A DNA stretch of 19,835 nucleotides from Planctomycetota bacterium (GTDB lineage: Bacteria; Planctomycetota; Phycisphaerae; UBA1845), in assembly GCA_022561255.1 (NCBI GenBank), contig JADFRO010000011.1, positions 1-19,835 on the forward strand, read 5' to 3'. The notes below the pieces were generated by a model, which saw only the letters and a list, made by a program, of their open reading frames with translations, ran no database searches and was not told the origin of the DNA. This document shows positions 8,784-15,900 of the stretch, piece by piece. Position numbers and translations under genes: made by a program. Numbering within the stretch: the stretch's first letter is position 1; every line of letters starts with the position of its first letter.

Positions 8784-9683
8784 TCGAATCTGCGCCGCGT
8801 GGTTGGCAACTTGAGCCTCGACAATCCCCGTAGTGCCCGCAACCACCTGCCCGCCTCGCAGTGACAGACCGATTACAGCGGTGTTGCCCGCATCCTTCTC
8901 GCCAACGTTAACCAGCGTCACGCTCAGCCCACGATCGTCAACCGCCCACGCCTCAAGCGCCTCCGACAACGCGGGACCGAAACGCGCGCCGCTCGAAGAG
9001 GCGCCGCGCTGCGCCCAATCGGTCCGCTGAAAATCACTGATCACGTAGACGGCGGCGCTCAAGATGTCGGTGTCGCGGCTTAAATAATCCGCGATTCCGG
9101 AGAATACGCCCGGCAAATCGATCCCGCGCTCGGAAATGGTCAGCCCCTCAAGACGCTCCAGCAATTGCTCCCACTGCGTGTCATCCAAAAACACGCCGGC
9201 TACCACCGGTTGATCGACCGCGGTCATGCGTAGGATCGTCACCGTGTCGTCGGGCGAATCTTCACGAACTCGAGCAACAAGGCGCCGCACCGCCTCCTTC
9301 GCCCGAGCGAAGGGCGTTCCATCCGGCGACGCGTAGCCCATGCTGAACGAGTCGTCCAGAACGAACACGCGCTCGGTTTGCCTGGCGCCGCCCCAGGCCG
9401 CCGAAACATCAGCCGGGCTTAGAAATGGTCGTGCGACCATCAGCCCGAGAAGGAAAATGGCCAAACAGCGCAGCGCGAGAAGAATCCACTCCTCCATCCG
9501 AATGCGTCGCCGATTACGCCGCTCAGCGTCGATCAGAAAATCCATCGCCGCCCATCGGATTCGTTTGAACCTTCTCCGCGCGAGCAGATGGATCAGGATC
9601 GGCACAGACATCGCCGCCGCACCCATACCAAGCAGGGCGGGCGCAACGAACGCAGCTAACGTGGAAACCGCCGAACCCGTCAT
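8763..9683 (-). CDS. BatA-like vWA protein, N-terminal part (frame ends early)
   Basis: A 306-residue frame from ATG 9683. Residues about 10-85 form the BatA N-terminal domain: a first helix, the signature PILIHLLARRRFKRIRWAAM at 28-47, and a second helix at 65-86. A vWA domain follows, with VFVLDDSFSMG giving D110-x-S112-x-S114 of the MIDAS site and AAVYVISDFQRTDW later in the fold. The frame then enters a beta-sandwich (VVAGTTGIVEAQVANH) and stops abruptly at TGA 8765-8763 after RFPCG. Full-length relatives continue through this sandwich into an amidotransferase-like domain and a C-terminal helix, and exactly that sequence continues in the -1 frame. An AAGGA 10 nt before ATG 9683 is a fair ribosome site. 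Confidence is high for the family and moderate that the gene is really disrupted. Confidence 0.8.
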   Translation of the reverse strand: MTGSAVSTLAAFVAPALLGMGAAAMSVPILIHLLARRRFKRIRWAAMDFLIDAERRNRRRIRMEEWILLALRCLAIFLLGLMVARPFLSPADVSAAWGGARQTERVFVLDDSFSMGYASPDGTPFARAKEAVRRLVARVREDSPDDTVTILRMTAVDQPVVAGVFLDDTQWEQLLERLEGLTISERGIDLPGVFSGIADYLSRDTDILSAAVYVISDFQRTDWAQRGASSSGARFGPALSEALEAWAVDDRGLSVTLVNVGEKDAGNTAVIGLSLRGGQVVAGTTGIVEAQVANHAAQIRDRFPCG

Positions 9684-9745
9684 GACGCGCGCATCCTTCG
9701 ACCCTCCGCCACGATCGAAAGTGTACGTAGCGGCTTGACAACCAT
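9680..9745 (-). CDS. Possible 21-codon minigene bridging DUF58 and BatA
   Basis: An ATG overlaps the DUF58 stop as TAATG (9747-9743) and opens a 21-codon frame (MVVKPLRTLSIVAEGRRMRA, then Ser) whose TGA overlaps the BatA start as ATGA (9683-9680). A GAGGG lies 4 nt before its ATG, inside the DUF58 coding end. If translated, it would carry ribosomes from the DUF58 stop to the BatA start without a gap. The peptide resembles no family I know. It may be chance in a 61-nt spacer, so it is offered as a candidate only. Confidence 0.2.
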   Translation of the reverse strand: MVVKPLRTLSIVAEGRRMRAS

Positions 9746-10665
9746 TACGCCCTCGCTCGCCGCCGTCGCAGTCGCGACGCCAAGAACGTCGTCAACGCCA
9801 CATCCAGCGGATCGGCCGTACTCACCAGGGTGTAATCAATCCGCGCGTTAAGACAAGCCCGGCGTATCTGATCCACGTGCGCATTCAACGCCTCCAGATA
9901 GCTGGCCCGCAAACTCTGCGGATCGGTCAGAATCTCTTGGTCCAAATCTTCCAAACCTTCAAAAAGTGTACGATCGGCAAACGGAAACTCCAGTTCATCG
10001 TGATCGAGCACGTGAAGAACGAGCACGTCATGCCGGCCATGACGGAAGCGCTGCAACCCGCGCACGATTCCGTCCACGTCCGCCAGAAGATCCGACAGGA
10101 TCACCACCATGCCGCGCTGCGGAAGCGCACCCGCTATTTGCGGAAACACGGCGTTCAGATCGGTCTTGTTCTCCGGCGTGCTCGCCTCAATCATCCCAGC
10201 AAGGCCCACGAGCGATGCACGGTTGGTCGACACGGGGAGCTGCCGGCCGATCACGCTGTCGAAAAGCGTTAGCCCAACGCCGTCCTGTTGATAGATCAAC
10301 AAGTGCGCCAGGGACGCGGCAAGCGTGGCTGCATAGTCCCACTTTGTCATGCGCCCCGTCCCCGGATGCTTCGGATAGGACATCGATCCGGAGCAGTCCA
10401 ACACCAGGTGGACGCGCATATTGGTCTCTTCTTCGTACTCTTTGATGAAGTACCGGTCGGCCTTGGCGTAGACGCGCCAGTCGATGTGACGGATGTCGTC
10501 ACCAGGAACGTAGGGCCGATGGTTCGCAAATTCCACACTGAATCCCTTGTAGGGACTCTTGTGCATGCCGCTCACAAACCCCTCGACAACGTGGCGGGCA
10601 CGCAACTCAAGACGTGAAATCTTGCTGAGAACCTCAGGTTGAAAGTACTTTGCGAATCCGGTCAT
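9745..10665 (-). CDS. DUF58 domain protein (vWA-type, MoxR partner)
   Basis: A 306-residue protein from ATG 10665, which lies inside the end of the MoxR gene (32-nt overlap). An upstream in-frame start at 10719 adds 18 residues with no resemblance to the family. The DUF58 signature is clear at about 52-82 (YVPGDDIRHIDWRVYAKADR, then YFIKEYEEETN). The vWA fold follows with HLVLDCSGSMS, MIDAS D90-x-S92-x-S94, and GMVVILSDLLADVDG at the later strand. There is no signal peptide or membrane helix, unlike longer DUF58 proteins with two N-terminal helices, so it is the short soluble type. DUF58 proteins are almost always next to moxR and are thought to act with the ATPase on client proteins. The overlap suggests coupled translation. 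Confidence 0.92.
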   Translation of the reverse strand: MTGFAKYFQPEVLSKISRLELRARHVVEGFVSGMHKSPYKGFSVEFANHRPYVPGDDIRHIDWRVYAKADRYFIKEYEEETNMRVHLVLDCSGSMSYPKHPGTGRMTKWDYAATLAASLAHLLIYQQDGVGLTLFDSVIGRQLPVSTNRASLVGLAGMIEASTPENKTDLNAVFPQIAGALPQRGMVVILSDLLADVDGIVRGLQRFRHGRHDVLVLHVLDHDELEFPFADRTLFEGLEDLDQEILTDPQSLRASYLEALNAHVDQIRRACLNARIDYTLVSTADPLDVALTTFLASRLRRRRARA

Positions 10666-11716
10666 CGCCGTCCAAGTGCGTCGTATGAGGTTCGATTGTA
10701 GCGAGCAGGTCATCCACAACGCGGTCCGTTGTATACCCTTCCGCCTCCGCCGAAAAGTTTGTCACAATGCGGTGTCGAAGCACGGGATGGGCCAACGCCC
10801 GAATGTCCTCCGACGCGACGTGAGCACGACCGTTCAGCGCCGCGCGAGCCTTACCGCCTAAGATCAAAGATTGCACCGCGCGCGGACCGGCACCCCAAGT
10901 AATCATCCGCTTGACAAAATCCGGGCTGCCGGCTTCATCCGGACGCGTCGCACGCACCAAATCGAGTGCGTAACGCAGGACGTCAGGCGCCGCTGGAATC
11001 TGACGCACCAGCCGCTGGTACCCAAGGATGTCGTCGCCGGAGAGCACAGCCTCGACCTGGGGATCCGATTCGCCCGTCGTACGGTCGGCGATCGCGTACT
11101 CGTCGTCGTAGGAGGGATAATCGATAAAGACTTTCAGCAGGAAGCGATCCTGCTGCGCTTCCGGCAGCGGATACGTTCCTTCCTGCTCGATCGGGTTCTG
11201 CGTTGCCAGCAAAAAGAACGGAAGTGTCAGATCGTGTCGCACCCCGCCTGCGGTTACGTGACGCTCCTGCATCGCTTCGAGCAAGGCCGCCTGCGTCTTG
11301 GGTGGGGTACGGTTGATCTCGTCCGCCAGGATGATGTTCGCGAAGATCGGTCCCCGCAAGAACTTGAACTCCCGCTTGCCCGTCGTCGGATCATCCTGAA
11401 TAACCTCCGTCCCCGTGATGTCCGAGGGCATCAGGTCGGGCGTAAACTGAATGCGGTTGAACGAAAGGCTCAGACATCGCGCCAACGTCGAGATCATCAA
11501 TGTCTTGGCGAGCCCGGGTACGCCTTCGAGGATACAGTGGCCCCCCGCGAACATCGCGATCAGCAGTTGATCCAGAACTTCACCTTGCCCGACGATCACC
11601 TTTCCCAGCTCTTTACGAATGCGCGAATAGGCCAAGCGAAGCCGCTCGATCGCCTCCACATCACCCACCGCGGGTGATTCGTTCTCCGGATCAACCGCCT
11701 TGTTGTCGTCAATCAT
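10634..11716 (-). CDS. MoxR-family AAA+ ATPase
   Basis: A 360-residue cytoplasmic ATPase of normal length for MoxR. Walker A is GVPGLAKT (65-72) and Walker B is IILADE (128-133), with D132 and E133. Sensor 1 is ATQNP with N174, and an arginine-finger region EAQQDRF has R191. The LLEAMQE segment and the QNPIEQEGTYPLPEAQ stretch are classic MoxR. The C-terminal lid spans about 220-350. The start at ATG 11716 is supported by GGAG 6 nt upstream. MoxR ATPases work as chaperone-like machines with vWA partners, inserting metal or maturing complexes. The partners here would be the DUF58 and BatA-type proteins encoded just downstream. The residues needed for ATP hydrolysis all appear intact. Confidence 0.96.
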   Translation of the reverse strand: MIDDNKAVDPENESPAVGDVEAIERLRLAYSRIRKELGKVIVGQGEVLDQLLIAMFAGGHCILEGVPGLAKTLMISTLARCLSLSFNRIQFTPDLMPSDITGTEVIQDDPTTGKREFKFLRGPIFANIILADEINRTPPKTQAALLEAMQERHVTAGGVRHDLTLPFFLLATQNPIEQEGTYPLPEAQQDRFLLKVFIDYPSYDDEYAIADRTTGESDPQVEAVLSGDDILGYQRLVRQIPAAPDVLRYALDLVRATRPDEAGSPDFVKRMITWGAGPRAVQSLILGGKARAALNGRAHVASEDIRALAHPVLRHRIVTNFSAEAEGYTTDRVVDDLLATIEPHTTHLDGDDRIRKVLST

Positions 11717-11722
11717 CGTCTA

Positions 11723-11726
11723 CTCC
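11723..11726 (-). promoter_or_regulatory. Shine-Dalgarno site of the MoxR gene
   Basis: Minus strand GGAG, 6 nt before ATG 11716, directly after a run of seven T. It supports this start. Confidence 0.55.
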
Positions 11727-11739
11727 AAAAAAACCCGCT
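11725..11739 (-). repeat. AGCGG(G)-T7-GG motif, copy 1 (before MoxR)
   Basis: The minus strand has AGCGGG, seven T, then GG. A near-identical motif with one G fewer lies at 7379-7366 in front of the second vWA gene. No strong stem precedes the T run, so it is not a clear terminator. With two copies only, chance is possible. Confidence 0.3.
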
Positions 11740-11788
11740 CCATTGCCGATCATCCCCCACCTTGCAACAACCGCATCGCGACCATCCG

Positions 11789-12907
11789 TTACGGCTGCAT
11801 GATCGGGAGCTGCTTATACGGGAGCTGTAGAATAATTAGCGCAACCGCCGTGTCGTAAATGTCCCCGACTCGATCCGCCTGAAACGAGCCGTCGAGCCGC
11901 TGCTGCGAAAGAATATAATCACGCCGCTTCGGGTAATACTCATCCCAAGACGGATCGGACGACACGAACAGCGCCTGGGCCCAGTACAAATGGGCGTACA
12001 GATCATGTCCGCCGGTACGCTCCCCAGGTCGTAGCCGCTCTTTACAAAAGTTCGCCGCCTTCTTGGCCCGTGGACTATCGTATTCGCCCGCGTTGTACCA
12101 GCACAGTACCGCCGCCGCGGTGATCGGCACGCGGGACGCGCCTCGGGTTTGCCGCAGGGAATATCGAATGCCACCGTCACTGTTTTGCGAGTCGGCGAGA
12201 TATTTCATCGCACTGTCGATGACGTCCTTGGGCACTGCAACGCCCACACTTCGACACGAACGCAGCGCCTGAACCTGTGTGATCGTAACCGACCCCTCAT
12301 CACCGCTGGAGTCCGGGCGATAGATCCAACCACCCGGATCGCTCTGCGCCTTCGACGTGAGCTGCACCGCGCGAACCAGAACTTCATGAATCCTCTCCGC
12401 ACGGATGGGGTTCTCCGTCATACCATAAAGTTGACTCAAAAAGAGCATCGCAAAACCATGACCGTACATCGGCCTCGACTCTTCCTCCCCACCGGTGATC
12501 AAACCCGAAGGCTGGGCCGCCCGTAACAGGAATCTCGTCGCGCGATCCACTTGCCGTGCGTAGCGGCCCTGCGTCGTCGTGTTGCCGTCCATCAGCAGCG
12601 CGAGCCCGGCCAGCGAGGTCATGGCCACCGGATAGGCACCCTGACCGGCCTGCTTGTTGGACCATGCACCGCGACGCTCTTGAGTGCGTACGAGATACGC
12701 CAACGCTTTTTGGATCTGCTCATGCGCTTCCGGCGTAATCTCCTCCGGCAAGCGGAAGCTACTCTTCACCGAACGAGTCCCGCCAGCTCCGACGGCTGGC
12801 GCCGTCTGGGCCGACGCAACGTCACCCGTCGCGATCAACAGTCCGGCGGTAAGCGCCAACCAATAACGTTTCGCCGCCGTTTCAGCAGACTTCGTCACAC
12901 TCGGCAT
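11789..12907 (-). CDS. Exported alpha-alpha toroid protein (prenyltransferase/squalene-cyclase-like repeats)
   Basis: A 372-residue protein with a signal peptide: basic KRYW near 13-16, a hydrophobic core at 17-28, and a cut after ASA (31-33). The mature part has about five internal repeats of the toroid type, each with a Gln/Gly/aromatic turn: RTQERRGAWSN, AQSDPGGWIYRP, SQNSDGGIRYS, GGHDLYAHLYWAQALF, SQQRLDGSFQAD, each followed by a helix rich in small residues (for example TAAAVLCWYNAG). These are the QW-like turns of terpene cyclases and prenyltransferase beta subunits. The cyclase acid motif DxDD and the prenyltransferase zinc ligands are not evident, so a binding or scaffold role outside the cytoplasm is more likely than catalysis. 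Its ATG overlaps the stop of the propeller gene (TGATG), implying coupled translation with that protein. Such toroids are common in planctomycetes, but their function is not established. Confidence 0.85.
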   Translation of the reverse strand: MPSVTKSAETAAKRYWLALTAGLLIATGDVASAQTAPAVGAGGTRSVKSSFRLPEEITPEAHEQIQKALAYLVRTQERRGAWSNKQAGQGAYPVAMTSLAGLALLMDGNTTTQGRYARQVDRATRFLLRAAQPSGLITGGEEESRPMYGHGFAMLFLSQLYGMTENPIRAERIHEVLVRAVQLTSKAQSDPGGWIYRPDSSGDEGSVTITQVQALRSCRSVGVAVPKDVIDSAMKYLADSQNSDGGIRYSLRQTRGASRVPITAAAVLCWYNAGEYDSPRAKKAANFCKERLRPGERTGGHDLYAHLYWAQALFVSSDPSWDEYYPKRRDYILSQQRLDGSFQADRVGDIYDTAVALIILQLPYKQLPIMQP

Positions 12908-15900
12908 CAGAAATCAGTCTCCCCACCCCCACCCGTCATCGACACCCGCAACGCTCGAACGGATGCGTTCACGGTCACCACAACGGCCGTCCGCCCGACG
13001 ACGACGTCTCGCTGAACCCGCAAGCCGCGGTTTAGAGTCGGAAGGTCCACCCCAACGCCGACGTTGGCGCCGGTGCGCACGTCGATCATCATCAACGCGG
13101 CACGATCCTTGCGTGAACGCCCTTTCTTCGCACTAACGTTGCTGCGCGAAAGCGTCACAACCGTGGGCACGACGCCATGAACAACGGTCAGGAAACCGGG
13201 TCCGTTCGGAACGCTCGCGAGGTCATCGCGAGACCAAACCTGTTCCCCCGTCGCTATGTCGATCCCCGCAAGCTCGGGTGTTCGCAACTGCCCGCGCCGG
13301 CGCTCGACGCGTACGACCAGCGTACCGTCAACCATCACGCCGTCCACGACCGGATGTCCGCTTGTAACGTGACGGTTCAGCAGAACCTCCCCCGTGGCCA
13401 CGTCAATGATCCACACGTCGCCCCCGAGCAGACCGATGCCCAGGTATCCCTCCTTGGCTTCAAAAAGTTGCTGCACCGGTTTGTTAACCTCAACCTGCCA
13501 CGCGACCCCACCGTCGACGAGGTCGTACGCGATGACACCGTCAGACTCGGCCGTGGAATCGGGCCCGCACAACAGCCCACCCGTACGCAGTAGCTGAACC
13601 GTATCGTAGTCCGGGTCAGGTTGGCGGAACAGAATCTGCTCGATCAGCCTTCCGTCCTGCCGATCGAACAGGTGTACGCGCCGCATCGACGCATCGCACG
13701 TGAGCACGCGACCGCCGTCCATCCAAACATAGGCAACCGCTTCACCCCGCAAATCACGCTCCCACACGGTCGAGCCGTCGAGAAGCCGCATCAACGTCAA
13801 ACGTCCGTCTCGCGGCAACGCAGCCAAAAACCCATCCCCCGCCGCCATCGCACGGTCGTACAGCGGCGCCAAGCTCGGATCAATGGCAGACTCGTAAGGC
13901 CTCGCCCACAATCTGCGACCCGTAACCAACCCCACCGCAAACAAACCATCGGTACCATTAAGCACCGCGATCTGTCCGTCCGCCACACCCTGACGACGCT
14001 GTTCATCGGCGAAATTGGATCTACGCACACGTTCGAACGCCTCCGGCAATCGCAACTGGGTATCCCACAAGAGCTCTCCCGTATCTATGTCGAGACATTC
14101 CAGCGTGCCGTCCGTACCGTACAAGAGCACACGATCTCGAAGGGCGGGCGGTCGATTCTTTCCGAAACCCACCAAGCGTAACGGCGACGCGCCCCTCGTG
14201 ACCGGACGCGACCACGCCTCCTCCCCCGTAAGACGCATACGCACCGGCGCAGCCGAACGCGACGCCGCGGAATCACTGTACCACGTCAACGCCTCCGGGC
14301 TGACCGCACCGCGCATCTGGGCGACCAGATCACCGACAAGACCCTGCGAGACCTCGGAGGGATTTCCCGCACGCCCCGAATCCCACCGCGCCGCCGAAGG
14401 CATGGGTCGATCGGCGAACCGCGCTTCGAGTTCATCCAAACACGGCACCAGCAGCTCGACCGCATCCTGAACCTCCGCCGTGTAGAGGTTGCACAAGCCC
14501 GCAAGCGCTGCAACCGTCGTGGCGGACTCGGGCCCCCGTCGGACGCCCTCGCGTAGGTATTGTTCCGCCCGTTCGTACCGCTCGCCGCGGCGCTCCCAAT
14601 CCGCCAGCACACGACGCAGTCGCCCGCCGCCGGCTCCCACGGGGCTCAGGTCCGAAGCAGCACGAAGGCGATCCACCACCCTCCGCACATCCACGCCGTC
14701 GCTCAGACGCTGCAGATCGTCCGCGACCGCAGTTTTGGTATCTCCGTCCACCAGCGCCAGATCGCCCGCGCTCATCTCCGTCGCCAGCCGCGCCAAACGC
14801 TGGCCGACGTCGAAGCGCGCCGACACGTGGACCAAATCGGTGAACGAAACCGTCTGCTCCGGGAAGGTCGACAGACCGAGTTGAAACAGCGTGCGATAGG
14901 CGTCGACCAATCGCCCCATGTATTGTTGTAACTCTGCGGTCTCGATCCCAACCGCGAGACGCTGATCCGCCGTAGGGGCGACACCGTGTGCTTCAGACAA
15001 GTACTCAAGCGCTTTTTCAGGCTGATCCGCGTGCGCACGTCCCGCCGCGACCAGCGCCTCGAAATGCACGCGGTCAAACGCCAACGCGCGCGACGAATCT
15101 CGATCATTCGACGACGTTGAGAATTCTTCAACAACTTCCAGTGCCCGCATGGCGTGACCCTGCAGCAACTCCGCCCATGCAAGGCGCGTCACGGCCGCGA
15201 TGTCGTCAGGAGCAGCCTCGTACTGCGCCAGAGCTTCCGCGTGCGTTCGCTGCAAATCAGGGAACTTGCGGACCGACGACGGATCGAGGCTGAACATCGC
15301 CGGACCCAAGCACGTCAAGCTACCGAGCGGCGTTCGCGTCTCGGGCAGCTCCTCTGTGGCAATCACTGTGCCCGTCTCCCTGGCCAGCGTCATCAGACCA
15401 TGCGACGTGGGCATGTGAATCACGTCGCCCGACAGCACACCTCGCCCCGTCGGAACACCCGCGATCTGCGAATGCCACACCCACGTACCGTCCACAAGAG
15501 AAAGACACGAGACCGTCCGTCCGCCCAGCCACATACGCGTGCTGTCCGCACCCAACACGTAAGAATTGTTGTTCGGCCGCGTCGACCAACGAAAGGCTCC
15601 GTCTGAAGCGGAAAACGCCAGCAACTCGTGATGATCAACCGGCGCCAGCAACACAAGGCCGCCCGCCACGATCGGACGCGAGGGAATCCAGGGAAACGGT
15701 TCGCTGTCGTTCTGACTGTGCGGCGCCGTTGCGTACCGTGTCGCCCACCGGAGTGTAAAATCGTGAGCATCAACCGCAAACAACGCCCCATGCTGCGAAG
15801 CGATGTAGACCACGCCCTCCGAATGGGAAAGCGGCGTCGCGTGGCGGTGGATTGGATCGATCTTCCGAACCGATCCGAGCAGAACGTTTCCGATCACCGC

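Noticed and set aside
11717..11788. Intrinsic terminator at the T7 run before MoxR
   Set aside because: No stable stem precedes the T run, and the run is only a few bases from the MoxR start.
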